A stretch of DNA of 35,678 nt from Alphaproteobacteria bacterium (GCA_002869105.1 PKTP01000008.1:1-35678); one strand, 5' to 3'. Counted from the first letter of the stretch, positions 8,903 through 17,696 are shown. Notes: generated by a model not told the origin, from the sequence alone. Numbers and translations are program-made.

Positions 8903-9724
8903 CTAGGCTGATGCAAGTTTTTCCTGGAGATCAGGGAATTTAATTTCCCGCATTAGGCCGCGCAATTCATTGCGCGCGGCAACCTGTGAAAGAGTCAGCG
9001 GTTGCTCTAATTTTTTAAGGTCAATCAAGGTGAGACCTTTTGGAAAAAGCTCTTTGAAAATAACCCGCTCACTAAAGCCTTCCAGAAGTCTGAACGCCAA
9101 CCTTTTGGAGAGTTTTGCGAGGACTTCATCGATGCGTTGACGGTTGTTGGAGTGAATACTTGCAAGACGGTTTCTGAGCACGATCCAATCAATGCTGCCT
9201 TTATCGCGGATAGCACGTTGCTTTTTTTGCTCCCACACCCATTCCGCGTAGATGCTTGGCCGGGTCAGTTCTAAGGTCTCACTGTTGATATTTGTCAACA
9301 CATCTAAATCAATGAAGCTATCGTTCATGGGGGTGATCAGCGTATCGGCATAGGAATGAGCGTAGCGAGCAAGGTGCGTATCATTTCCAGGTGTATCAAT
9401 GACAATAATGTGGCAATCGCTCCGGTCGGCGATGGCTTGGTTGAAATTCTTTTCATCATCTTCTTTGGCTTGGCTTACTGTCGGGGCATGACTTTTGTGG
9501 ATCGCCACATGATCAGATAAGTTTAAGCTTGGGAGATGGTTTTTTTGATAAGCTTCGCGGTTATGGCAATAACGTGTCAGCGTTCCTTGGCGGGCATCGA
9601 CATCGATACTGCCAACTTTATAGCCCATATCCAGCAGGGCCGTGATGATGTGCATGGCAGTGGTGGACTTTCCTGTGCCCCCTTTTTCATTTCCCAGAAC
9701 AATAATGTATGGTTTTTGTGTCAT
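8903..9724 (-). CDS. mipZ: cell-division positioning ATPase MipZ (ParA superfamily)
   Basis: The N-terminus has the deviant Walker A motif NEKGGTGKSTT (residues 12-22), followed by VDARQ (switch I region) and VIDTPGND (Walker B/switch II). In Caulobacter MipZ forms a gradient from ParB at the poles and inhibits FtsZ assembly away from midcell. The central part (EWVWEQKKQRA, then IDWIVLRNRL) matches MipZ rather than chromosomal ParA, which would normally lie beside parB; no parB is seen here. The length (273 aa) is typical. No strong Shine-Dalgarno is visible. MipZ is essentially confined to Alphaproteobacteria and helps place the organism. Confidence 0.88.
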   Translation of the reverse strand: MTQKPYIIVLGNEKGGTGKSTTAMHIITALLDMGYKVGSIDVDARQGTLTRYCHNREAYQKNHLPSLNLSDHVAIHKSHAPTVSQAKEDDEKNFNQAIADRSDCHIIVIDTPGNDTHLARYAHSYADTLITPMNDSFIDLDVLTNINSETLELTRPSIYAEWVWEQKKQRAIRDKGSIDWIVLRNRLASIHSNNRQRIDEVLAKLSKRLAFRLLEGFSERVIFKELFPKGLTLIDLKKLEQPLTLSQVAARNELRGLMREIKFPDLQEKLASA

Positions 9725-9838
9725 CTTTATACGCTGCTTGTTTATCCATCTTGTACCTTACACGAAATGATAATGCCGCGGTAGACGAAAAAATATTTGC
9801 TAAAGGCCCTAAGTTTAGCTAATTAATATCTAATAATT

Positions 9839-11197
9839 GTGGGTGCTATTTTGAAATATTTAGGTCTTTTATTCTTCTTTACTCTTTTTAGTTATGGTGA
9901 TTGGCGGGAAAAATACCAAGATCCAGCGTTTGATTTGACACTATCTTTTCGAGGGGATGGCATTCATATTCTTAGAGCAGATCAAAGCGAAATTAAAAAC
10001 TATCCCTATGATTTTGATGATCCGCAGCGCAGCGACTATGGTAAATTATGCATTTTCATCAAACGATATATGGAAGTTTCAAAAGGCGTCATAATATCAA
10101 GAGGGGCTAGCGTTGTAAAAGGTATTGAAATCAACCAAAGCGACGTAAACGCTGTGCCAGAGGAGCAGTTTAAAACACTTGTTTATGATTTGAATCTATT
10201 TTTGTGGAGCCTTGGTTTGGGATTGGACCACTTGAAAATTTCTTTGCCTTTTGAATATTCAAGCGAAGTTCGACGTTGGGCTGTTGAATCGCTTTTAGGA
10301 TCTGATATTGAAGGACAACAAAGACTTTGGAGTGAAACAAAACCAGAAGTTGAGGGTTTTGTTTCAAGAGAGTGCGCTGAAAATGGGCGAGAAAGATTGC
10401 CGGAACTACAATCTGGGCTGTTAGTTTATGATGCACTGAAGCTTTCCTCAATCGAACTTTCTGGCGCTTTTTTAACCCCCCGGGTTGCTTCTGGACTGGC
10501 GGAGATCTTGTCGAAAGCACACTCTGAAAACGTGACTTTCAGATTTGACCAAAGCGACGTTAGTGCTGATTTTTTTGGTGTTCTTGAAAAGTCACCACAC
10601 GTGCAAAAGATTTCAGAGTTGAAAATAACTCGATGTGGTGTGACAGATCGCTACTTACTGCCCTACAGAGATGAAAATGGCACTGGAACCCTCTATCATT
10701 TGCTAAGTTCTTTAAAGGAGACGTGCCGCGTTTTAGACCTTTCTGGCTGGGACCGCAACGCCTTACCTTTGCCGGAAGACTACCAAGAAAGGTGTGAGGA
10801 GGTGGCCTGGAGGATCTTTGGAGCAAGTCTTGAGACGGGTTCTGAGGTGGATTCTGAGGCGGATGTGCCCGAGCAGCTCTTGCCTGTTGAAAATATGGTG
10901 TGGCTATTGACTGAGTTTGACCATTTGGAAGCGCTTTCTTTAAGGAGTATGGGGTTGAATCCTGATGAATTTAATATTCTTGCCCAGGTTGTGAGCGTTT
11001 TACCTATTAGGCATTTGGATTTATCAAAGAATGTTCTTTATGAGATACATCAAGATAAAACAGGCCATAATCAGCTTTTGAAGCCTAAGGGTTTATTTAA
11101 ATATCTGCTAGAGAAAACAAATCTAATGTTCCTTGGATTGAAAGACACCACCATTAATACAATTGCTCGAACATCAAGATGTGCAAGAGATAATTGA
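9839..11197 (+). CDS. secreted leucine-rich-repeat protein, probably frameshifted near the 3' end
   Basis: The frame starts at GTG 9839; a TTG at 9851 would begin directly at a signal peptide (KYLGLLFFFTLFSYG, cleavage before DWREK). The middle shows no domain I know. From about residue 350 there are ribonuclease-inhibitor-type LRR segments such as LEALSLRSMGLNPDEF and IRHLDLSKNVL. In this frame the protein ends in an uncharacteristic tail (ARTSRCARDN). In the +1 frame the DNA continues with IQLLEHQDVQEIIETIM and ends VRITY at TAA 11240, which looks like a natural LRR C-terminus. A 1-nt indel near 11140-11160 is the likely cause. This is an effector-like secreted protein with unknown target. 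Confidence 0.7.
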   Translation: MGAILKYLGLLFFFTLFSYGDWREKYQDPAFDLTLSFRGDGIHILRADQSEIKNYPYDFDDPQRSDYGKLCIFIKRYMEVSKGVIISRGASVVKGIEINQSDVNAVPEEQFKTLVYDLNLFLWSLGLGLDHLKISLPFEYSSEVRRWAVESLLGSDIEGQQRLWSETKPEVEGFVSRECAENGRERLPELQSGLLVYDALKLSSIELSGAFLTPRVASGLAEILSKAHSENVTFRFDQSDVSADFFGVLEKSPHVQKISELKITRCGVTDRYLLPYRDENGTGTLYHLLSSLKETCRVLDLSGWDRNALPLPEDYQERCEEVAWRIFGASLETGSEVDSEADVPEQLLPVENMVWLLTEFDHLEALSLRSMGLNPDEFNILAQVVSVLPIRHLDLSKNVLYEIHQDKTGHNQLLKPKGLFKYLLEKTNLMFLGLKDTTINTIARTSRCARDN

Positions 11198-11298
11198 GAC
11201 AATTATGACAAACAACCCTGGGGTCAGAATTACATATTAAAACGCTCTCTGCTCTTATGACAAACGGGGGCATCCTTAGGAATGGCGATTTCTATACA

Positions 11299-11421
11299 CG
11301 TCATCCTGAGGAGAAACATCGTTTCGACGTGAGGATCTCATGAATCAGGAAAAGATTGCCACAGTCGTTCCACTCCTTTGCAATGACAAGTGGGGGCTGC
11401 GCCCCGCCTTCGCAATGACGA
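11299..11421. repeat. palindromic repeats A (11299-11338) and B (11352-11421)
   Basis: The family A copy has the centre gaaac-atc-gtttc, a perfect hairpin unrelated in sequence to the centres of other copies. The family B copy with its second half repeats 552-622 with only about five differences. A partial A-like fragment precedes at about 11271. The cluster sits between two convergent genes, the LRR gene and the Nudix gene. Confidence 0.8.
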
Positions 11422-11438
11422 AGAAGTAGAGAAGGAGA

Positions 11439-12431
11439 TTACGATGTTGATGGTTTCATGCCCAACGCGGACAGAGCCTCTTGGTGTTTGGGATCAAATA
11501 GTTGGTTCACCAAATGAGCATGGCTGGCATAAAGCTTTTTACCATCGATACGGTTTGTTTCAGGATCACGCAAACTGTTGAGTGAGAACCAGCCGTTTTG
11601 AGATTGATCCACTTCATCTGTGTCTGTTGGAGAGAGTTTTGTGGGCATTTTGATCGCTTCATCTTGATTGAAAAATAAGGCAAAAGCGGTCGTCTCCATC
11701 CAGGCATTATCAGTGTTGCGGGGATCATCAACATAGCCGCGATAGATCACCGTTTTTTGTTTGCCCGGGAGTAAGGTGGCAAGTTCAGGGCCCACTTCTT
11801 CGTGCACTTCCTTTTTCAGCGCTGTCGTGAGTTCCTCTTTTTCTTGCATGCCGCCTGGTAGAGCATGAATAGCATCCGCGCGCCGCCAAATCAGAAAGAT
11901 CTCTAAATCTTTAGTTGTTGGGTTTTCCCGAAGCAGCAGGGCATCAACAGCTGGGTTTGCCACCCAATGACCAAGAATGCCCCGGCCAGAAAGGCCGGTG
12001 CGGCCCATGGGATTGAGGGGTCGCATTTCAGCGCCACCCCATAAAATCTTGTAAAAAGATTTAATGCCACCGAGTTCCTGACCCTCCAACACTTCTTGGA
12101 CCCGTTCGGATTGGGCGTAGGGAGGACTATGTTCTCCCATGAGTTTTGGATTGGTGTACTCTGTGGGAGCGTAGTCTGGATTCTCAATACTCCACAGAAT
12201 TTTATCTGCTGGAAGGGGGCTGCGGTTGATATCCGGATTGCCACCATAAGGAGAGGTAAGGGCTTTTTGATGGGGGCCGTCAAAAGGGGTGACAGGAAAA
12301 TCTGACTTGCTTGCGCCCATGATGGACGGCTCATATCTCTCGCGGATAGTTGGCGCTTGCCAGACGGCATTAACAATTTGGGTGCAGGTTAGCATAGACA
12401 CAATCATAGCGAAAAGCAGAGATGGTTTCAT
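11439..12431 (-). CDS. secreted NUDT9-like ADP-ribose pyrophosphatase (Nudix hydrolase)
   Basis: The protein of 330 residues begins with a signal peptide (MKPSLLFAM... ending VNA before VWQAP). The remainder resembles eukaryotic NUDT9 and the NUDT9-homology domain of the TRPM2 channel: an N-terminal lobe with DYAPTEYT, the block PLNPMGRTGLSGRGILGHW (about 139-157), and VIYRGYVDDPRNTDNAWMET (about 228-247). The Nudix box (about 193-216) is GGMQEKEE..KEVHEEVG, with the catalytic glutamates kept and Lys in place of the usual Arg. NUDT9 hydrolyses ADP-ribose to AMP and ribose 5-phosphate. The ATG at 12431 has a GGAG 7 nt upstream; a TTG precedes it. Export plus this specificity suggests action outside the bacterial cytoplasm, perhaps on host ADP-ribose; that is inference. 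Confidence 0.9.
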   Translation of the reverse strand: MKPSLLFAMIVSMLTCTQIVNAVWQAPTIRERYEPSIMGASKSDFPVTPFDGPHQKALTSPYGGNPDINRSPLPADKILWSIENPDYAPTEYTNPKLMGEHSPPYAQSERVQEVLEGQELGGIKSFYKILWGGAEMRPLNPMGRTGLSGRGILGHWVANPAVDALLLRENPTTKDLEIFLIWRRADAIHALPGGMQEKEELTTALKKEVHEEVGPELATLLPGKQKTVIYRGYVDDPRNTDNAWMETTAFALFFNQDEAIKMPTKLSPTDTDEVDQSQNGWFSLNSLRDPETNRIDGKKLYASHAHLVNQLFDPKHQEALSALGMKPSTS

Positions 12432-12459
12432 CAAGAGACTCCGTTTAACAATTTATTGA

Positions 12460-12489
12460 ATCATGGGCAAAATGGTCCAGGATTGTCAA
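12460..12489 (-). promoter_or_regulatory. putative sigma70 promoter of the NUDT9-like gene
   Basis: On the minus strand TTGACA (12489-12484) is followed after 18 nt by CATGAT (12465-12460), about 30 nt before the start codon. It lies between the CYTH remnant and the Nudix gene. Confidence 0.45.
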
Positions 12490-12526
12490 TCCCGTTCTTT
12501 CATTTTATGGAAGAGAGATTTTGTGC

Positions 12527-13134
12527 TTATTGATCAAAGAGTTGCAGGATATACCCCCGCTTGACAAGGGTGGTCTCGATGAGGCCGATTTGATCAACCA
12601 GTTGAATAAGGCGCTGCCGCTCTGAAGCGGGATCTGAAAACTTTCTTTTTTTGACTTCGATTTCTAAAAACGTTCCAAGTTCGGTGATCTGATCCACGGC
12701 GAGCTCAAAGTCTGTATGATAGAAATGAGACCGCTTTTTTGCAGACTGTATTGTTTTGTATATCCCAGGGCTGTGATGATTTTCAGCATGTGTTCTTTGT
12801 TTGAAACTTCGGTTTCATGCTCATAGCAAAAGAGGCGATCTCCTGCAGAAGAGGCAGGTGTATCCCAGTCTTTGAACGTTAGAAAACAGGGACCGTTTGG
12901 GATAGACCGAAGACGAAAATATTTGAGGGCCTGAATGTGACCATGAGAATCTGGCTTGAAAAAGGGTCTGTGCGGATTTTCAAAATAAAGATCTGTTTGG
13001 TGTTGAACAGCGCCGGGCTTGGTGTTTTTTAAAAGCCAGGATTTTAACGTGCTGTGATCCGTAGGGCTGAGTTTGAGCTTAATCTCAATTTCTTGAGCGT
13101 CATCCTTTTTGTTTTGAGGGGAAGGATCAGTCAT
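12527..13134 (-). pseudogene. CYTH domain phosphohydrolase/CyaB-like, frameshifted
   Basis: The N-terminal part has the CYTH signature EIEIK (residues 15-19) and further family elements (DLYFENP, YFRLR, FLTFK, ETEVSN). CYTH enzymes act on triphosphates such as thiamine triphosphate, inorganic triphosphate or ATP. The uninterrupted frame ends at 12664 with a nonsense tail, but after a run of six Ts (12735-12740, A6 on the coding strand) the neighbouring frame continues with KKRSHFYHTDFELAVDQI and ELGTFLEIEV to TAA at 12529-12527, exactly what the family needs. Adding one A restores a 203-residue protein. Either the gene is broken, or the run slips, or the read has a homopolymer error. The start overlaps the upstream gene by ATGA. 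Confidence 0.82.
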
Positions 13135-13658
13135 CGATTAAGTGGAAAAAAGTTTTTTGAGGAGGATGATAGATCTCTGGAAAGGGGTGACGTAGAGGGT
13201 GAATCGGGCGACACAGGAACAGTTGGTACATCAATGGGGAGAGAAGTTGGGTCAAGAAGATATTCTAGAGAGGATGGTCTTGCAATAGAACGATGCCTTT
13301 GTGATTGGTGGAGATTTTCTACAATCGTTGCGAGTTGAGAGGAAATTTGGGGACGATGATGGTTGCTGATACGGGAGTTTTGCACCCGTTCAACTGCATG
13401 AGATGAAGGCAATTGGTGAGTTGATACACTGCGCTGATCGGAGTTGTTTAGGGAGGTGTGTGTGAAGCGTCGGAGATGACGAGGGCGGTATTGTAAACGG
13501 GGAGGTGAGGCTTCTGTGTGAGGCACTCTATAACCATCAGATCGAATAAGAGGAGGAATAGAGTGCTGGGAATCGTCTTTAATGGGTTTAGCTGCTGTGA
13601 AATTTACTGTTAAGAGAGACAATGATAAAGTAAAAATTAAGTATCTATATTTAAGCAT
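13131..13658 (-). CDS. hypothetical secreted Ser/Arg/Pro-rich protein, 175 aa
   Basis: A family is not recognised. The first 23 residues form a signal peptide (MLKYRYLIFTLSLSLLTVNFTAA, cleavage likely after TAA's Ala). The rest is low complexity, rich in Ser, Pro, Arg and His, and probably disordered, with patches such as PPRLQYRPRHLRRF. It resembles the next gene upstream (13745-14140) in layout, though not closely in sequence. The stop overlaps the CYTH start (ATGA), so the two may be translated together. The absence of in-frame stops over 175 codons together with the signal peptide supports a real gene. Confidence 0.55.
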   Translation of the reverse strand: MLKYRYLIFTLSLSLLTVNFTAAKPIKDDSQHSIPPLIRSDGYRVPHTEASPPRLQYRPRHLRRFTHTSLNNSDQRSVSTHQLPSSHAVERVQNSRISNHHRPQISSQLATIVENLHQSQRHRSIARPSSLEYLLDPTSLPIDVPTVPVSPDSPSTSPLSRDLSSSSKNFFPLNR

Positions 13659-13744
13659 CTTTTTATTATTTAGATTTAAAACATGCTTATCATGGCTCTT
13701 ATTAAATGTAAACCCTCTCTCATTTTATGGCTTTGAGATTAAAA

Positions 13745-14140
13745 TTAGTTATTAGGTGGTAAAACCTGGGTCAAATCACGCGGGAGGTATCCTGCTTCCC
13801 TGACCGCCTCAGAGACGCTTGTTGATCTGGCGCCTTGATCAGAGAGTTGCCCAACTAACCCTCTCAGATGAGAGCGCCTAGCTGAGTCTGTTGCTTGTTG
13901 TTGCCTTCTTCTGCGCGGCGAAGAGGAGACGCTGGGTGCTGTTGTTTCTTCCATTGGAGGAAAGCGCCGCAGTCTTAAATAAGGAGGTGTTCGTTCATTT
14001 ACGCGGGAGGTGGATGATTGTGCGGGTGCCCGGCGACTTTCTGACTGGCTGGTCTCTGAAGCGGGATCGACAAAATTTTTTGCAGGGATGGGACGCGTTA
14101 AAAATAAGAGAAACATAAAAAAAATAGCGACGCTGTTCAT
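13745..14140 (-). CDS. hypothetical secreted Arg/Ser-rich protein, 131 aa
   Basis: A family is not recognised. I chose the ATG at 14140, which has AGG 8 nt upstream; the frame extends to a GTG at 14149. The signal peptide is MNSVAIFFMFLLFLTRPIPA, with cleavage before KNFVD. The mature part is basic and low complexity (SESRRAPAQSSTSR, SPRRRRQQQ) and ends with a more ordered segment (LRGLVGQLSDQGARSTSVSE) that may be helical. The similar organisation and adjacency to the 13131-13658 gene suggest related secreted proteins. Confidence 0.5.
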   Translation of the reverse strand: MNSVAIFFMFLLFLTRPIPAKNFVDPASETSQSESRRAPAQSSTSRVNERTPPYLRLRRFPPMEETTAPSVSSSPRRRRQQQATDSARRSHLRGLVGQLSDQGARSTSVSEAVREAGYLPRDLTQVLPPNN

Positions 14141-14227
14141 CAAAAGCACCTGGAAACGGGTTGAATTTATTTAGGGACAATAAGTAAAAAATATCCTAAA
14201 TGCCAGAAAAAACAATACAGTACTGCT

Positions 14228-14254
14228 TTCCCCCAACATGAGATGAGGGGAAAA
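14228..14254. other. inverted repeat between two minus-strand genes
   Basis: tttcccc is followed after 13 nt by ggggaaa. There is no T run on either strand, so it is a weak terminator candidate at best. It lies after proQ (minus strand) and before the start of the 13745-14140 gene. Nothing else is recognisable between 14150 and 14326. Confidence 0.35.
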
Positions 14255-14326
14255 GTGATGCGTGATCAGCGGTTAAAAAAACAGAAAGTTTTATATCAAT
14301 GGTTTTTTAGGGAGCTTAGTCGCTTG

Positions 14327-14764
14327 CTACTTGGTTTTGATGATTTTAACCTGCGTTTCAGCCCTGGGCGTGAAGGGTTGTGGTGGGGCTGAGCTGTTTT
14401 TATCATGCTTGACGGACGTTCTAGGAGATTTGGCTTTTGGCTTACCGTAACGAAGCATGTATTGCTTGGCCGCATGATCCCGATCAGAATTCAACACATC
14501 TTCAACTGGGCTGCCTTGTAAGTCTACCCGGACAGGCTCGAGTTTAAAAGCGTTGAGATAGGCTGCTGAATGGGTGTAATAGAAAAGCGCCTGCTGTAGT
14601 TTTGTTTTGGATAGGTAAGGTTTACTGCCCCATGCCTCAAGAATATCTTGCTTGATATTAATTTTAAGGGGCTGGGGGGTTGCCAGCGTAAAGCATTCTG
14701 GAAATTGCTGCGCCAGAAGAACAAGGGATTGTGTTGCCTGTTCAATATTAAGTTTTTTAGCCAT
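14327..14764 (-). CDS. ProQ/FinO domain RNA chaperone
   Basis: ProQ/FinO proteins bind structured RNAs and sRNAs and influence their stability and pairing. The domain covers about residues 5-105: PLKINIKQDILEAW, then LSKTKLQQALFYYTHSAAYL and RVDLQGSPVEDV, matching the family order of basic strand, helices and the G-x-P loop. The tail of about 35 residues is Lys/Pro/Ser-rich and disordered, as is common in these proteins. The start is clear, with GGAGG five bases before the ATG. It lies 70 bp downstream of alaS on the same strand. RNA partners cannot be inferred. Confidence 0.85.
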   Translation of the reverse strand: MAKKLNIEQATQSLVLLAQQFPECFTLATPQPLKINIKQDILEAWGSKPYLSKTKLQQALFYYTHSAAYLNAFKLEPVRVDLQGSPVEDVLNSDRDHAAKQYMLRYGKPKAKSPRTSVKHDKNSSAPPQPFTPRAETQVKIIKTK

Positions 14765-14834
14765 TTTTTCCTCCGGAATATGAATGCCCTAGATAGCAAA
14801 TGATAACAAAAATTAAATAAAATTTTTCTTATAT

Positions 14835-17471
14835 TTATTTATTATTCATCAATTTTTCAACTTTTTTTATTATATTGGGAATATTTTTACTATTTTTGCC
14901 CCCGCATTGAGCTAAGTCGGGGCGACCGCCACCGCCTTTTCCTTCAAGGATGGGCGCTATCTCTTGAATGATATCCGGGGCTTTGTGAAGGGAGAGGAGA
15001 TCCACACTGACACCAATCACAGCGGAGACCTTATCGGTGGTGGCCGAGCTGTTAAAGAGAAGATAAAAGGATTTGCTTGGATGTTGTTTTTTCAAAAGAT
15101 CACCCCGCAGCAAAATCTCCTTGTGAGGGAGGTCTTGGTAAGTCTCTGTGATCAGGGTGATGCCATTGACCACGTGGGATGAGTGGTTGAGAGGGGCTGA
15201 TGCGCCAGGCGCGCCTTGTTTTTTTTCCAATTTCTTTTTTTCGGTCAGGATATGATCCACCCGAGCTTCCAAATTGTGCGGCGAGGTTTGCAGTTTTTGA
15301 GCCAGATCATTCATAAGGTGATCGAGGGCGCGCAGGTAGTGTTCGGTTGCCCGTCCAGTGATGGCTTCAATCCGCCGCACCCCAGCTGCCACATTGGATT
15401 GGGAGGTGATTTTGAACAAGCCAATCTCACCTGTTGCTTGTACGTGGGTTCCGCCACAGAGTTCGATGGAAGATTGATCTGTTTTTCCCCCGGCACCAAG
15501 GGTAACCACGCGTACATCGTTGGCATATTTTTCACCGAATAAAGCTAGGGCACCGGTTTGCAGCGCCTCTTGATAGGGCATGAGCTGGGACCGTGCTGGC
15601 GTATTTGCGCGGATGATGGCATTGATATGGCTTTCAAGCGCTTCAATGTCTTGACTGCTGAGAGCCTGGGACAAGGTGACGTCAAAACGCAATTTTTCAG
15701 CTGTGACCAGAGATCCTTTTTGGGTGACATGATCACCAAACCGCTGCCGCAAAGCGGCATGCAAAAGGTGTGTGGCTGAGTGGTTGGCGGCAACAGCGCG
15801 GCGGTGTGATGCATCTACCGCAAGATTAAGCGTTTGGCCTTGCTTTAAGGATCCGCTTAGAACTTTGACCTGGTGGAAATAGAGCCCTTCTTTGGTTTTT
15901 TGGGTATCGAGGATTTCTAGAGAGGTTTGATCGGCTGACAGCGCCGTACCGATATCCCCCACTTGCCCACCGGACTCTGCATAAAACGGTGTTTGATCAA
16001 CAATCAGGAAACCCCCTTGATCGGCTGCTAACGTTTCAACTTGCTGATCATCAGAAATGAGCGCTAAAACTTTGGCTTCTGCTTCCATGGTTTGATAGCC
16101 AAGGAAAGGTGTTTCGCCCCATTCTTGGGCTACTTTCATCAGAAGGGGGTTTTGTTTGAGGTCGCCGCTTCCTTGCCAATTTTGACGGGCTTGCTTCTTT
16201 TGCTCTGCCATGGCTTGATCAAACTCATCTGTATTGACAGTGAGGCCTTGTGATTTAAGAGCGTCTTGAGTCATGTCCAAGGGAAAGCCGTAGGTATCAT
16301 AGAGTTTGAAGGCAACGGCACCGCTCAGAGCTTTACCTTTGGGCATATTTTGGATTTCGTCTTCGAGGATGCTGAGACCACGGCTTAAAGTGGCGCTGAA
16401 CTTTTCTTCTTCGGCGCCCAAGGTTGATTCAATGAAGGATTGCGCACGATTGAGTTCGGGATAGGCTTGTCCCATCAAGGTGATGAGTGTAGGGGCCAAA
16501 TGCGGCAAGAGAGCCCCTTGATGCCCCGTGGTGTGAACATAGCGGAGTGCCCGACGAAGGATCCGCCGCAGGACATAACCCCGGCCTTCGTTGCTGGGCA
16601 AAATTCCTTCGGAAATAAGGAAGCACGCCGCGCGCAAATGATCAGCAATCACCCGATGTGCCAAACGATGCGGTCCATCTGGAGCGGTTCGGGTGAGAGA
16701 AGCGGAGGCTTCGATGAGACTTTTGAAAATATCGGTTTGAAAATTATCATAGGTACCCTGAAGAACCGCAGCAATGCGCTCGAGACCCATACCGGTATCA
16801 ATGCAGGGATTGGGGAGATTCACCCGTTTATCTTCGGTGATTTGATCAAACTGCATAAAAACCAGGTTCCAGATTTCAACATAGCGATCGCCGTCTTCAT
16901 CGGGGGTTCCAGGAAGGCCGCCTTTAACCTGATCACCATGATCGTAAAAAATTTCGGTACACGGTCCACACGGGCCCGTTGCCCCCATCGACCAAAAGTT
17001 ATCATGGGTGGCAATTGGGATCAGGCGGTCTTCACCAAAACCGGTTAGTTTTTGCCAGAGATCGCGGGTTTCAAGATCGGAAGCATAATAGGTGATGTAA
17101 AGCTTAGCGGGGTTAAGCCCCAGTTCTTTGGTTAGGTATGTCCAGGCATAGCTAATGGCTTGCTCTTTAAAGTAATCCCCAAAAGAAAAATTACCCATCA
17201 TTTCAAAAAAGGTGTGGTGCCGAGAGGTGTAGCCAACGTTGTCTAAATCATTGTGTTTTCCACCGGCTCGCAGGCACTTTTGGACAGAGGCAGCGCGCGG
17301 GGCCACTCTTTTTTCTTCGCCGGTAAACATACCTTTAAAGGGAACCATCCCAGCGTTGGTGAACAAAAGCGTGGGGTCATGACTGGGAATGAGGCCATCG
17401 GACGGCACAAACGTGTGATGATTGGTCTTGAAATAGTTGAGGAAGGAAGCGCGGATGTCTTGGGTCAGCAT
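14835..17471 (-). CDS. alaS: alanyl-tRNA synthetase
   Basis: AlaS charges tRNA-Ala and edits mischarged Ser and Gly. The 878-residue length is full. The class II catalytic core is at the N-terminus (AGMVPFKGMF, SRHHTFFEMMGNFSFGDYF). The editing domain has HSATH (about 563-567) and CGGTH (about 672), which together bind zinc. The C-terminal DHHA1/oligomerisation region contains the Gly-rich stretch GKGGGGRPDLAQCGG. The ATG at 17471 gives the usual MLTQDIRASFLNYF start. A possible promoter lies just upstream. Confidence 0.97.
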   Translation of the reverse strand: MLTQDIRASFLNYFKTNHHTFVPSDGLIPSHDPTLLFTNAGMVPFKGMFTGEEKRVAPRAASVQKCLRAGGKHNDLDNVGYTSRHHTFFEMMGNFSFGDYFKEQAISYAWTYLTKELGLNPAKLYITYYASDLETRDLWQKLTGFGEDRLIPIATHDNFWSMGATGPCGPCTEIFYDHGDQVKGGLPGTPDEDGDRYVEIWNLVFMQFDQITEDKRVNLPNPCIDTGMGLERIAAVLQGTYDNFQTDIFKSLIEASASLTRTAPDGPHRLAHRVIADHLRAACFLISEGILPSNEGRGYVLRRILRRALRYVHTTGHQGALLPHLAPTLITLMGQAYPELNRAQSFIESTLGAEEEKFSATLSRGLSILEDEIQNMPKGKALSGAVAFKLYDTYGFPLDMTQDALKSQGLTVNTDEFDQAMAEQKKQARQNWQGSGDLKQNPLLMKVAQEWGETPFLGYQTMEAEAKVLALISDDQQVETLAADQGGFLIVDQTPFYAESGGQVGDIGTALSADQTSLEILDTQKTKEGLYFHQVKVLSGSLKQGQTLNLAVDASHRRAVAANHSATHLLHAALRQRFGDHVTQKGSLVTAEKLRFDVTLSQALSSQDIEALESHINAIIRANTPARSQLMPYQEALQTGALALFGEKYANDVRVVTLGAGGKTDQSSIELCGGTHVQATGEIGLFKITSQSNVAAGVRRIEAITGRATEHYLRALDHLMNDLAQKLQTSPHNLEARVDHILTEKKKLEKKQGAPGASAPLNHSSHVVNGITLITETYQDLPHKEILLRGDLLKKQHPSKSFYLLFNSSATTDKVSAVIGVSVDLLSLHKAPDIIQEIAPILEGKGGGGRPDLAQCGGKNSKNIPNIIKKVEKLMNNK

Positions 17472-17494
17472 GTTTAAGGACTTAATTTTCGCTC

Positions 17495-17523
17495 AGAGTA
17501 TTTCTAGCCAGACAGAAAGTCAA
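17495..17523 (-). promoter_or_regulatory. possible promoter of alaS
   Basis: On the minus strand TTGACT (17523-17518), a 17-nt spacer and TACTCT (17500-17495) lie 24 bp before the alaS ATG. The -10 box is poor. Confidence 0.35.
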
Positions 17524-17696
17524 TATGATCTGGTGAAATCACGGTTGATGATGATTTCTATGTGCGCCACCCCGAGGAGTGTGGGGCTGGGGGGATCTGA
17601 TTATTAAAGAAGGAGATTGCCGCGTCGGCCTAAAGGCCTCCTCGCAATGACGAAAAACACACGTCATCCTGAGAAGCGCAGCGACGTGAGGATCTA

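Noticed and set aside
14228..14254. Terminator of proQ
   Set aside because: The stem is good, but there is no T run on either strand, so it is recorded as an inverted repeat only.
16440..17048. 202-codon open frame on the plus strand
   Set aside because: It lies antisense inside alaS, whose motifs are intact; no signal peptide, ribosome binding site or family is seen.
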